Source of the DNA: DATFEN01 sp035691285
GTDB lineage: Bacteria; Acidobacteriota; Vicinamibacteria; Fen-336
Assembly: GCA_035691285.1 (NCBI GenBank)
Contig: DASSJI010000309.1
Span: 1-27,041 of the forward strand
Reading direction: 5' to 3'
Length of the DNA: 27,041 nucleotides
The stretch's first letter is position 1. Every line of letters begins with the position of its first letter. Below the pieces are notes generated by a model that was not told the DNA's origin, searched no databases, and was given only the letters and a program-made list of their open reading frames with translations. The position numbers were made by a program, and so were the translations under genes. Positions 1 through 7,706 of this stretch are shown here, in pieces.

Positions 1-1
1 T

Positions 2-487
2 CAGTACGCGCTAACAATCACTCACCCCTCCGCGACGATCAGCGCCGTGGCAACGCCCACCTGCCGTCGGTGGATCGTCAGTCCAGTTGCGCCAGGGGAG
101 CCAGAAGAGGACGATCCGGAGATCGATCTTGGAACGTCACCGGCCACCGCACGGCTTCGCGTTGGAGATAGGGCGCGAGTTGGGATTCTCGGGCTCGAGT
201 GCAGTCCCGCTGACAGGATTCAGAGTTTTCAACCCCTCCAGTGGTCCACCAACAGCAGTGTCGCGACGCTGACAGACTTGGGGCAATTCCCGCCAAGCGG
301 GTTCTTTGGCTTCGGCCGTGCACAGTTGCTCGCGGTAGGCAGAGGCCAAACGCGCCCAATTGCCACCTTGCTCACCAGGGATGGAACGAAGACCGCCGAG
401 TTCTCCTATTGCCAGCAATACTCCGCGGACAATCCGCAAGAGGTCTGCTTCTCAGCTATCCCCCTCACCTTGGTCGTTGCGCGTTGA
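2..487 (+). CDS. Partial Ig-like (BIG2-type) domain protein, 5' end outside window
   Basis: The frame is open from the first bases of the window, so the N-terminus is probably missing; a GTG at 47 is the only start available if it is a short gene. The last ~110 residues read like a bacterial Ig-like beta-sandwich: LRVGDRARV, then QPLQWSTNSSVATL, then a glycine-rich turn and AQLLAVGRGQTRPIATL. Such domains usually sit in secreted or surface proteins. Several cysteines near the end (YCQQ, EVCFSA) could form disulfides outside the cytoplasm. Codon choice is clearly more relaxed than in the rest of the window (many third-position T/A such as gtt, gga, cca, caa, ttt, att), which suggests a recent arrival or weak selection. 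The family call rests on pattern alone. No SD sequence is obvious at 47. Confidence 0.5.
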   Translation, partial: QYALTITHPSATISAVATPTCRRWIVSPVAPGEPEEDDPEIDLGTSPATARLRVGDRARVGILGLECSPADRIQSFQPLQWSTNSSVATLTDLGQFPPSGFFGFGRAQLLAVGRGQTRPIATLLTRDGTKTAEFSYCQQYSADNPQEVCFSAIPLTLVVAR

Positions 488-610
488 GGTCCTGGCCCGA
501 TTGCCGGAGTGACCCCATCGTTGTCCAGGCTTTGATGAGAGTACCGCTTCTGCGGCACCGTGCGAGCGGTCAACCCGTTCCTCTGAGCCCCAGGAGCCGC
601 GCCATCCCGC

Positions 611-631
611 GCGAGCGCGTTCCGCGCTCGC
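611..631. terminator. Perfect 9-bp hairpin after the minus-strand gene remnant
   Basis: GCGAGCGCG and CGCGCTCGC flank a 3-nt loop, two bases beyond the stop codon (634-636) of the minus-strand membrane-protein remnant. There is no T-run on either side, so it is at best a weak or Rho-assisted terminator, or an mRNA 3' end stabiliser. The remaining gene-free bases 488-610 hold nothing I recognise. Confidence 0.35.
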
Positions 632-633
632 CG

Positions 634-957
634 CTAGATCGTGACCTTGAACGGCCCTTTGAGCGCGAAGGCGAACACCAGCGACAGCACGAAGAACGGG
701 ATCATCCAGTGCATCCCGAAGCCGAGCACCGAGACCTCGCGGTCCCGGTAGCCGACGTGGATGGCGCGGATCGGGCCCGCGTCCGGCAGGGGCGGCTCGG
801 CCGGGTACAAGAGCTGCGACAGGAAGCCCGAGTCCACGCGCTGGGGTGAGAGACGCACGGCCCGGGGCGTGAGGGGTCGAGCCGCGAGCTCCTCTCGACG
901 CGAGAATCGCTGTCCACGGGCACGCTGGCTGCGTCGATCAGCCAGGACGAGCGCCAC
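634..957 (-). pseudogene. 3' fragment of an uncharacterised membrane protein gene
   Basis: The C-terminal ~65 codons on the minus strand look like genuine protein: a proline-rich segment (LLYPAEPPLPDAGP), a beta-like stretch (IRAIHVGYRDREVSVLGFG), then one strong transmembrane helix (MHWMIPFFVLSLVFAFALK) and a short basic tail GPFKVTI. This looks like the C-terminal end of a larger membrane protein. The upstream ~35 codons to the ATG at 957 are Arg-rich and lie antisense to another gene remnant (850-1014), so they are probably not native sequence. I infer a gene truncated at its 5' side near 850-870. No family name can be given. It could still be expressed as a 107-residue single-pass protein. 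Confidence 0.4.
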
Positions 958-1014
958 ATCGCCTTCGTCGAGCGTACCCTCGACGGCGACATCTGGGCGA
1001 TGACGCTGCCTTGA
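850..1014 (+). pseudogene. 3' remnant of a WD40-like (PD40/TolB-type) beta-propeller protein
   Basis: The frame that ends with TGA at 1012-1014 encodes a terminal PD40-like blade: STGTLAASISQDERHIAFVE then RTLDGDIWAMTLP. The pattern 'S-x-D-x-R-x-I-x-F-V-x-x-T-x-D-x-D-I-W' is typical of the last repeat of TolB-like propellers, including those fused to serine/threonine kinases and peptidases. The frame is closed upstream by TGA at 847-849 and contains no convincing start codon or SD, so only the 3' tail of the gene survives. It abuts the 5'-truncated end of the minus-strand membrane-protein remnant, indicating a deletion or rearrangement junction near 850. Confidence 0.4.
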
Positions 1015-1030
1015 GCCGCGGCCGTGCTAG

Positions 1031-1066
1031 CCTTACCTCGTAGGGCGAATCCTACTGGAGGTAAGG
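1031..1066 (+). promoter_or_regulatory. Inverted repeat abutting the vapB start codon (probable autoregulatory operator)
   Basis: The arms are CCTTACCTC+GTAGG (1031-1044) and CCTAC+TG+GAGGTAAGG (1051-1066), giving 14 complementary base pairs with a 2-nt bulge (TG, 1056-1057) and a 6-nt centre GCGAAT. The right arm contains the GGAGG SD and ends one base before the ATG at 1067. AbrB-fold antitoxins of the VapB type are known to bind inverted repeats at their own promoters, so this is a good operator candidate. As RNA the same sequence would hide the SD in a hairpin. Confidence 0.6.
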
Positions 1067-1309
1067 ATGCCGACCGCGACGGTCACGAGCAAGGGCCAGG
1101 TCACCCTTCCCAAGAAGGTGCGCGAGGCGCTGCGGATCAAGCCCGGCGATCAGGTCGACTTCGTGCTCGAGAGCGAGGGCGCGGTGCGCGTGCGGGCGGC
1201 CCGCAACGACGTGCGGGATCTCAAGGGGATCCTCCACCGGCCAGGGCGAAAGCCCGTGAGCCTCGAGGCGATGGATGAAGCCATCGAGCGTCGCGGCCAG
1301 CCGAAGTGA
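1067..1309 (+). CDS. vapB: VapB-type antitoxin, AbrB/MazE/SpoVT family
   Basis: This 80-residue protein has the swapped-hairpin DNA-binding fold of AbrB-like antitoxins at its N-terminus: TATVTSKGQVTLPKKVREAL, then IKPGDQVDFVLESEGAVRVR (residues 3-44). The C-terminal half (LKGILHRPGRKPVSLEAMDEA) is the flexible tail that in VapB proteins inserts into the toxin's active-site groove. The ATG at 1067 has a GGAGG SD inside the upstream inverted repeat, and the stop codon overlaps the toxin's start (GTGA, 1306-1309), the usual antitoxin-first, translationally coupled layout. It is expected to neutralise the PIN toxin and repress the operon as a complex. The family assignment is strong; the DNA target is inferred. 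Confidence 0.9.
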   Translation: MPTATVTSKGQVTLPKKVREALRIKPGDQVDFVLESEGAVRVRAARNDVRDLKGILHRPGRKPVSLEAMDEAIERRGQPK

Positions 1310-1707
1310 GGGCACTCGACACAAACGTGCTGGTCCGGTACCTGACGCAGGACGACCCCGCGCAGGCCCGACGCGCGAACGCATTCATCGCGGGCGAGGT
1401 CGCCTCGGGAGCGCGCTGCTTCGTCGGCGCCGTGGTGCTCTGCGAGCTCGTGTGGGTGCTGAGGGGCGCGTACGGCCTGCGCAAGACGGAGTTGGTCCGG
1501 ACCCTCGAACGCATCCTGTCGACTGCCCAGTTCGAGATCGGCGAGCGGGATGTGGCGCTCCGCGCCCTGGAAGACTTCCGGGCCGGCAGGGGAGACTTCG
1601 CCGACTACATGATCGGACGCCAGGCGCGCGAGGCCGGGTGCTCCGAAACGGCCACCTTCGACGCCAGGCTCGAGGACAGCCCGCTCTTCAGGTTCCTCGG
1701 CGCCTGA
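1306..1707 (+). CDS. vapC: VapC-type toxin, PIN-domain ribonuclease
   Basis: This 133-residue PIN-domain protein is the expected size for VapC. It opens with the family signature RALDTNVLVRYLTQDDPAQA, and the acidic metal-binding residues are in place: Asp5, Glu47 (VVLCELVWVL), Asp97/Asp100 (GDFADYMIG) and Asp119 (TATFDARL). VapC toxins are Mg-dependent endoribonucleases that cleave tRNA or rRNA and stop translation when the antitoxin is degraded; the RNA target here cannot be read from sequence. The GTG start at 1306 overlaps the vapB stop codon by 4 nt and relies on translational coupling. The module lies in a patch of gene debris just upstream of the glycolytic operon, consistent with mobile accessory DNA. 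All catalytic residues are intact, so it should be active. Confidence 0.9.
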   Translation: MRALDTNVLVRYLTQDDPAQARRANAFIAGEVASGARCFVGAVVLCELVWVLRGAYGLRKTELVRTLERILSTAQFEIGERDVALRALEDFRAGRGDFADYMIGRQAREAGCSETATFDARLEDSPLFRFLGA

Positions 1708-1721
1708 AGCGGGGCGCTGCC

Positions 1722-1751
1722 TTGACGCTCTCGCCGGGGCGGCGCTAGATT
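1722..1751 (+). promoter_or_regulatory. Sigma70-type promoter of the gap-pgk-tpiA operon
   Basis: TTGACG (1722-1727, 5/6 match to the -35 consensus) and TAGATT (1746-1751, 4/6 match to -10) are 18 bp apart. They lie just after vapC and about 34 nt upstream of the gap start, which has its own GGAGG SD at 1776-1780. Transcription would start near 1758. Confidence 0.6.
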
Positions 1752-1784
1752 AGCCGTTCGCCTGGTACGGAAACGGAGGGATCG

Positions 1785-2789
<1,005 letters not shown>

Positions 2790-2802
2790 CGCCGGCCGGA
2801 AC

Positions 2803-3987
2803 GTGGCCAAGAAGACGATCCGTGACGCCGGCGACCTGAAAGGCCGGCGGGTCTTCGTGCGCGTGGACTACAACGTCCCGCTCGAGAGCGGGGCCATCAC
2901 GGACGACACCCGAATCCGCGCCTCGCTGCCGACCCTCGAGCACCTGCTGAAGTCCGGCGCACGCGTCGTCCTCGCGTCGCACCTGGGCCGTCCCAAGAAG
3001 GGCCCTGCTGCGGAGTTCAGTTTGAAGCCGGTGGCCGCCCGTCTGTCCGAGAGGATCGGCCGGCCGGTCCAGATGGCTCCCGACTGCGTCGGCGACGAGG
3101 TCCGACGCCTCGCCGACGGCCTCGCCGAAGGCGGCGTGCTGCTCCTCGAGAACGTGCGCTTCCACCCCGAGGAGGAGAAGAACGACGCGGCCTTCGCCGA
3201 GCGGCTCGTCAAGGACACGGGCGCGACGGTCTTCGTGAACGACGCCTTCGGCACGGCGCACCGCGCCCACGCCTCGACCGAGGGCGTCTCGCGCTTCGTG
3301 GAGACGAAGGTGGCGGGCTTCCTGATGGAGAAGGAGCTGCGCTACCTCGGCATGGCCCTCGAGGCTCCGGAGCATCCCTTCGTGGCGGTGATCGGCGGCG
3401 CGAAGGTGTCGGACAAGATCCAGGTCCTCGAGAGCCTCCTGCCGCGCGTGGACGCGCTGCTCGTCGGAGGCGGCATGGCCTACACCTTCTTCCGGGCGCA
3501 GGGACTCCACACCGCGAAGAGCCTGGTCGAGGAGGACAAGGTCGAGCTGGCGAAGACCCTGCTGGCGCAAGGCCAGGGCAAGCTGCACCTGCCGGTGGAC
3601 CACGTCGTGGCCGAGAAGTTCGACGCCAACGCGGTGAGCAGGACCGTGCCGGTCTCCGAGATCCCCGAGGGCTGGATGGGCCTCGACATCGGCGGGGCGA
3701 CGGCGCTCGTCTTCGCCTCTCAGGTGCGCAAGGCGAAGCTCGTGCTGTGGAACGGGCCGATGGGCGTGTTCGAGATGCGGCCGTTCGCCGAGGGCACCCT
3801 GGCCGTGGCCCGCGCCATGGCGGACTGCAAGGGCACGTCGATCGTCGGCGGCGGCGACAGCGTCGCCGCGATCACGCAGATGGGCCTCGCCGACAAGGTC
3901 AGCCACGTCTCGACCGGCGGCGGCGCCTCCCTCGAGTTCCTGGGCGGCGACGTGCTGCCCGGCGTCGCCTGCCTCCAGGACGCGTAG
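2803..3987 (+). CDS. pgk: Phosphoglycerate kinase
   Basis: Transfers the phosphate of 1,3-bisphosphoglycerate to ADP, the first ATP-yielding step of glycolysis. The 394-residue size is standard. Substrate-binding elements in the N-domain are FVRVDYNVPLE, SHLGRPKKG and ENVRFHPEEEKND; the nucleotide-binding C-domain has VIGGAKVSDKI, LVGGGMAYTF, WNGPMGVFE and the glycine-rich GGGDSVAAI. Translation begins at GTG 2803, 13 nt after the gap stop, with no strong SD, so it is probably coupled to gap. Its TAG stop shares one base with the GTG start of tpiA. Confidence 0.97.
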   Translation: MAKKTIRDAGDLKGRRVFVRVDYNVPLESGAITDDTRIRASLPTLEHLLKSGARVVLASHLGRPKKGPAAEFSLKPVAARLSERIGRPVQMAPDCVGDEVRRLADGLAEGGVLLLENVRFHPEEEKNDAAFAERLVKDTGATVFVNDAFGTAHRAHASTEGVSRFVETKVAGFLMEKELRYLGMALEAPEHPFVAVIGGAKVSDKIQVLESLLPRVDALLVGGGMAYTFFRAQGLHTAKSLVEEDKVELAKTLLAQGQGKLHLPVDHVVAEKFDANAVSRTVPVSEIPEGWMGLDIGGATALVFASQVRKAKLVLWNGPMGVFEMRPFAEGTLAVARAMADCKGTSIVGGGDSVAAITQMGLADKVSHVSTGGGASLEFLGGDVLPGVACLQDA

Positions 3988-4745
3988 TGCGCAAGCCGCT
4001 CATCGCGGGCAACTGGAAGATGTTCAAGACGCTGCCCGAGGCGCTCGCCCTCGTGGGAGCCCTCCGCGACGACCTCGGGAAGGGTCCGGTCGCCCGCGAG
4101 GTGCTCGTCGCGCCGCCGTTCACGGCGCTTCATGCCGTGGCGAAGGCCCTCGCGGGCAGCGGCATCCTCGTCGCCGCGCAGAACATGCACCACGAGCGGG
4201 AGGGCGCGTTCACCGGCGAGGTCGCTCCTCCGATGCTCAAGGACGCCGGCGCGAGCCACGTCATCCTCGGACACTCGGAGCGGCGCCAGCTCTTCGGCGA
4301 GACCGACGACGGCGTCGGCCGCAAGGCCCGCGCCTGCTTCGACCACGGCCTCACGCCGATCGCCTGCGTCGGCGAGACCCTGGACGAGCGCGAGGCCGGA
4401 CGCATCTTCGAGGTCGTCGAGCGCCAGCTCGACCGGGCGCTCCAGCGGCTCACCCCGGACGAGGCGGCGACCGCGGTGGTCGCCTACGAGCCGGTCTGGG
4501 CCATCGGCACCGGCAAGGTGGCGACGCCCGAGCAGGCCCAGGAGGTCCACGCGTCGATCCGCAAGCGCATCTCCGTGACCCACGGCGACGCGGTCGCGAA
4601 GGCCACCCGGATCCTGTACGGCGGCAGCGTCAAGCCGGACAACGTCGACGGACTGATGGCCCAGCCCGACATCGATGGCGCCCTCGTGGGCGGCGCCTGC
4701 CTCAAGGCCGATTCGTTCCTGCGCATCGTCCGCTTCAATCGCTAG
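3987..4745 (+). CDS. tpiA: Triosephosphate isomerase
   Basis: Interconverts dihydroxyacetone phosphate and glyceraldehyde-3-phosphate. The start is GTG 3987, overlapping the pgk stop by one base; from there the protein is 252 residues, the normal TIM-barrel size, and begins directly with the conserved KPLIAGNWKMFK (Lys11). The catalytic His96 is in ILGHSERR and the base Glu168 is in AYEPVWAIGTGK, followed by the phosphate-gripping loop and YGGSVKPDN. An open frame continues upstream of 3987 but lies inside pgk and does not match the family. It is the last gene of the glycolytic operon. secG, which often follows tpiA, is about 5 kb downstream here. Confidence 0.97.
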   Translation: MRKPLIAGNWKMFKTLPEALALVGALRDDLGKGPVAREVLVAPPFTALHAVAKALAGSGILVAAQNMHHEREGAFTGEVAPPMLKDAGASHVILGHSERRQLFGETDDGVGRKARACFDHGLTPIACVGETLDEREAGRIFEVVERQLDRALQRLTPDEAATAVVAYEPVWAIGTGKVATPEQAQEVHASIRKRISVTHGDAVAKATRILYGGSVKPDNVDGLMAQPDIDGALVGGACLKADSFLRIVRFNR

Positions 4746-4775
4746 CCGATCGCCGATGCTCGGAGGAGGGGAACC

Positions 4776-4898
4776 ATGAAAGACGTGGTCATCCTCGCTA
4801 CGCTGGGCGCCCTTGCCTCCGCACCGAGCATGAGATGCGGTGGCTGCTCTCCAGCGGCCACTCCGGCGACCTGGTCCCTGTGTCGTCGGGGCAGGTGA
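4776..4898 (+). pseudogene. Short signal-peptide ORF, possible relic with internal deletion
   Basis: A very strong SD (GGAGGAGGGG) precedes ATG 4776, which opens a 40-codon ORF starting with a signal-peptide-like MKDVVILATLGALASAPSM and then losing any protein character before TGA 4896-4898. In another frame, the same stretch from about 4823 reads TEHEMRWLLSSGHSGDLVPV and ends at TGA 4904-4906, which looks like an ordinary protein tail. One reading is a secreted-protein gene that kept its first and last codons but lost its middle and its frame. It may instead be a short leader ORF for the gene that starts at 4903. Confidence 0.25.
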
Positions 4899-4902
4899 CG
4901 AC

Positions 4903-5385
4903 ATGAAAGGTATCGCTTGGCTTGTCGTCGGCGGGCTCTTCGCACCCTCTACCCAACCGCAGTGTCGGGAGGATGCCCCCGGTGTTCGCGAGATCCGCTC
5001 TGTGGCCAGCGGCATCGTGGCCGCGGACAACCGACGCGACCTGGCGCAGGTTCTGGCCTATTACCGCGCCGACGCCATCCTGATGCCGCCGGGTGAGGTC
5101 CCTGTGGTTGGGCGCGACATGATCCGGCCGAGGTACGAGGCGCTCTTCGCCGGCTTCACGCCCGAGATCGACCTGCGGATCGACGAGGCATGCGTCGGTG
5201 GTGCACTGGGCTTCGTACGTGGGCACAACGGGGGCCGTCTGGTTCCCCGCGCCTCCGGTGAGACTCGGCTGCTCGACGACGCTTTCATCATGGTGCTTCG
5301 TCTCGAGTCGGCGAGTACATGGCGAATCAGCCATCTCATCTGGCATCGCCAGAGCCAGACTGCGCCAGGGCCCTCCGGGGAATGA
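4903..5385 (+). CDS. Secreted NTF2-like (SnoaL/DUF4440-type) protein
   Basis: A 160-residue protein with a hydrophobic N-terminus (MKGIAWLVVGGLFAPSTQPQ) that looks like a secretion signal. The rest fits the NTF2-like cone fold of the SnoaL/DUF4440 group: a helical start (EIRSVASGIVAADNRRDLAQ), the YYRADAILMPPGEVPVVGRD segment typical of the family, MIRPRYEALF, and late beta strands ending in WRISHLIWHRQ. Members act as small-molecule isomerases or hydrolases, or as non-catalytic binding domains; the ligand cannot be predicted. I chose ATG 4903, with a GGCAGG SD, over an in-frame GTG at 4840 because it begins the signal peptide cleanly. It lies between tpiA and secG. Confidence 0.7.
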   Translation: MKGIAWLVVGGLFAPSTQPQCREDAPGVREIRSVASGIVAADNRRDLAQVLAYYRADAILMPPGEVPVVGRDMIRPRYEALFAGFTPEIDLRIDEACVGGALGFVRGHNGGRLVPRASGETRLLDDAFIMVLRLESASTWRISHLIWHRQSQTAPGPSGE

Positions 5386-5443
5386 CGAGGCGGTCGTAGC
5401 GCGCCCTCCGACCTGCGGCCGCCCCAAGGCAGCGCAAGCCTCG

Positions 5444-5899
5444 ATGCCGGCAGCGAAATTGCAGCGTCTGGTGCCACGGGTACACGTGCCGCTCCTCCTG
5501 CACTCCTTCCTCCTTTGGTTGTTGCTGCTCCTTGCGATGATGGGCAACGGCGTCCTCCGGATTCTCGTGCTTCAGCCCGTGCTCGGCGAAGATCTTGCGC
5601 GCCAGGCTGCGTGCCTGTCGGGCATCTTCATCATCCTCGGCCTGACGCGCGTCCTGGTCCCGAGGCTGCACGCACGCGACGCGCGCCAGCTCCTGGCGGC
5701 CGGCTCCATCTGGCTCGGCCTCACGGTCGCGTTCGAGTTCCTGTTCGGCCACTACGGCGCCGGCATGGAGTGGAAGGCGCTCGCGGCCGAGTACAATCTC
5801 CTGCGCGGCCGCCTGTGGCCTCTCGTCCTCCTGACGACGTTCCTGGCGCCGTGGCTGTGCCGGCACAGCGGCCGCGGTGCCGCTGAAGCCCGACCGTAG
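5444..5899 (+). CDS. Uncharacterised 4-TM membrane protein
   Basis: About 151 residues with four predicted transmembrane helices: LLLHSFLLWLLLLLAMMGN, ACLSGIFIILGLTRVLV, LLAAGSIWLGLTVAFEFLFG and RLWPLVLLTTFLAPWL. Conserved-looking polar positions (GNGVLRILVLQP, GEDLARQ, LTVAFEFLFGHY, EYNLLRGRLW) match a widespread small membrane protein family of unknown function that I recognise by pattern only. The start is uncertain: ATG 5444 has only a poor SD, and a GTG at 5471 in the same frame would remove an N-terminal tail lacking membrane character. It is 12 nt upstream of the M28 peptidase gene and may be cotranscribed with it. Confidence 0.65.
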   Translation: MPAAKLQRLVPRVHVPLLLHSFLLWLLLLLAMMGNGVLRILVLQPVLGEDLARQAACLSGIFIILGLTRVLVPRLHARDARQLLAAGSIWLGLTVAFEFLFGHYGAGMEWKALAAEYNLLRGRLWPLVLLTTFLAPWLCRHSGRGAAEARP

Positions 5900-5911
5900 A
5901 GGAGCTCGCGC

Positions 5912-7333
5912 TTGAAGACCGACCTCGGGGCCACCGCACTGGCGCTGCTGGCCGTCGCCGCATCCGCTGCACGCGCCGAGGACGAGGCCGTCGCGCGCAT
6001 CGTCGGCGCGGCCATGAGCCGCGGCGGCGCGGCCGCCTTCCTGGAGCGGCTGGCGGACGGAGTCGGGGGCCGGATCACGGGCAGCTCGGAGTCGCAGGCG
6101 GCGGCAGAGCTGCTCCTCGCGACGCTGCGCGAGGCCGGCTTTGCGAACGCGCGCTTCGAGGAGTATCCGCTCGCCTCGCGCTGGAAGCGCGGACGCGCGT
6201 CCGTCCGGATCTCGAGCCCCGTCGATCGGCCGCTGTTCGTGACGTCCTACGGGTGGACGCCCGGCACCGCGGGACGCATCCTCGCCCCGGTCGTGGACCT
6301 CGGCGCACCCGCGAGCGACGACCTGTCGGCGTCCGGCAAGAGCCTGCGGGGCGTGGCAGTCGTCCTGGAGCCGCGCGCCCGCGAGGGCGTTCCGGCTCTC
6401 GTCGTCAGGACCAACCTGGTGCGGGCCGCCGCGCGCGCCGGCGCGGCCGCGGTGCTGATCCCCGTCGACAAGCCGCATCGCCTGCTCTACACGTCGGCCT
6501 TCGGGTTCTATCCGCGCGGGCCGGTTCCCGTGATCGCCCTGGCCCGGGAGGACACCCTGAAGCTGCGCCGGCTGCTGGCGAAAGGACCCGTGGAGCTGGC
6601 CCTCGACGTGGAGAACACCTTCGAAACGGGCGCCGCCAGCGAGCGCAACGTGATCGCCGACATTCCCGGCTCGAGCCCGGACGAGATCGTGCTCGTCGGC
6701 TGCCACTTCGACTCCTGGGACCCGGCCGACGGCGCGAACGACGACGGCTCGGGCGTGGCCGCGGTGCTGGAAGCGGCGCGCATCCTCAAGTCCCTCGGGG
6801 TGGCGCCACGACGCACCCTCCGCTTCGCCTTCTTCAGCGGCGAGGAGCAGGCCCTCCTCGGGTCGCGGGCCTACGTCAGCTCGCACGCTGCGGAGCTCGA
6901 CCGGCTGCGCGCCGTGCTGATCATGGACTCGGGCGCCCAGCGGCCGCGCGGCTTCGAGATCCACGGGCGCAAGGACCTCGAGGAGAGCGCGCGGCGCCTC
7001 CTGCTCCCCCTCGCACCCCTCGGGGCAGCGAACGTATCCCTCGAGGCCAGCTTCGACATGGATCACGGGCCGTTCCTGGCGGCGGGCGTGCCGGTGCTGA
7101 CGCTCTGGGTGGACGACGGCGAGTACCGCACCCACCATCACGCGATCACCGACACCTTCGACAAGGTGGACCCGATCCACCTGTCCCTGGGAACCGCCGT
7201 GATGGCCGCGACCGCCTACCTGGCGGCGAACGCGCCCGAGCCCCTGGGCAGGCGCCTGGGCGCGGAAGAGGCGGCCGAGCTGCTGAAGCGCGTGCACCTC
7301 GACGCCTCGCGCCGCATCGTCTATGAAGAGTGA
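5912..7333 (+). CDS. Secreted M28-family zinc aminopeptidase with PA-domain insertion
   Basis: A 473-residue exported metallopeptidase. Residues 1-22 form a signal peptide ending in AARA. Residues ~140-235 resemble a protease-associated (PA) insertion. The catalytic domain carries the two-zinc set of family M28: His265 (GCHFDSWD), Asp277 (GANDDGSGVAA), Glu311/Glu312 (FFSGEEQALLGS), Asp339 (IMDSGAQ) and His410 (THHHAITDTFDKVD). Such enzymes remove N-terminal residues from peptides, or deacylate glutamyl peptides, in the periplasm or outside. The TTG start at 5912 is supported by GAGGAG seven nt upstream and by the position of the signal peptide. Its last 11 nt overlap the next gene, so the two are probably translated as a unit. 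Confidence 0.9.
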   Translation: MKTDLGATALALLAVAASAARAEDEAVARIVGAAMSRGGAAAFLERLADGVGGRITGSSESQAAAELLLATLREAGFANARFEEYPLASRWKRGRASVRISSPVDRPLFVTSYGWTPGTAGRILAPVVDLGAPASDDLSASGKSLRGVAVVLEPRAREGVPALVVRTNLVRAAARAGAAAVLIPVDKPHRLLYTSAFGFYPRGPVPVIALAREDTLKLRRLLAKGPVELALDVENTFETGAASERNVIADIPGSSPDEIVLVGCHFDSWDPADGANDDGSGVAAVLEAARILKSLGVAPRRTLRFAFFSGEEQALLGSRAYVSSHAAELDRLRAVLIMDSGAQRPRGFEIHGRKDLEESARRLLLPLAPLGAANVSLEASFDMDHGPFLAAGVPVLTLWVDDGEYRTHHHAITDTFDKVDPIHLSLGTAVMAATAYLAANAPEPLGRRLGAEEAAELLKRVHLDASRRIVYEE

Positions 7334-7706
7334 CCGGCGCCCGCGCCTGATCGAGTACGCGCTGCCGGGCGGCTACACCGTGCTCGTGGGACGGACGGAC
7401 GCCGACAACGACTACCTGAGCCTGCGGCTCGCGCGGCCGGACGACTGGTGGCTCCACGTGCGAGGGCTGCCGGGCAGCCACGTCGTGCTGCAGGCGCCCC
7501 CGGGAACGGAGGCCGACCGCGAGGCCCTTCGCCAGGCGGCGGCCATCGCCGCGTACCACAGCAAGGCCCGCGCGGCCGGCGTCGTGCCCGTGTCCTGCAC
7601 GCGGGCCCGCTTCGTCAGCAAGCCCCGCGGCGCGAAGCCCGGCACCGTGGAGATCCGAAAGGAGACCGTCCTCAAGGTGCGGCCGGCGGAGGGGCCGCGC
7701 CCGTGA
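7323..7706 (+). CDS. Stand-alone NFACT-R (DUF814) RNA-binding domain protein
   Basis: The 127-residue protein is essentially a single NFACT-R domain, the RNA-binding part of the ribosome quality-control proteins RqcH (bacteria) and Rqc2/NEMF (eukaryotes). The match spans the whole protein: YTVLVGRTDADNDYLSLRLA (19-38), DDWWLHVRGLPGSHVVL (40-56), AAIAAYHSKARAAGVVPV (73-90) and ARFVSKPRGAKPGTVEIRKE (95-114). The NFACT-N, helix-hairpin-helix and coiled-coil parts of RqcH are absent, so it cannot act as a full RqcH. It begins inside the peptidase gene (11-nt overlap) and its stop overlaps the macro-domain gene by 4 nt (GTGA). The domain call is very secure; a role in binding tRNA or rRNA is inferred from the family. 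Confidence 0.92.
   Translation: MKSDRRPRLIEYALPGGYTVLVGRTDADNDYLSLRLARPDDWWLHVRGLPGSHVVLQAPPGTEADREALRQAAAIAAYHSKARAAGVVPVSCTRARFVSKPRGAKPGTVEIRKETVLKVRPAEGPRP

Noticed and set aside
850..957. The N-terminal part of the minus-strand ORF at 634-957 as real protein
   Set aside because: It is Arg-rich, has no SD at 957, and is antisense to the better-looking WD40-like tail.
5336..7297. A 653-codon minus-strand frame opposite the M28 peptidase
   Set aside because: Low-complexity Arg/Ala/Gly/His composition with no motifs, lying antisense to a gene with a full catalytic set.
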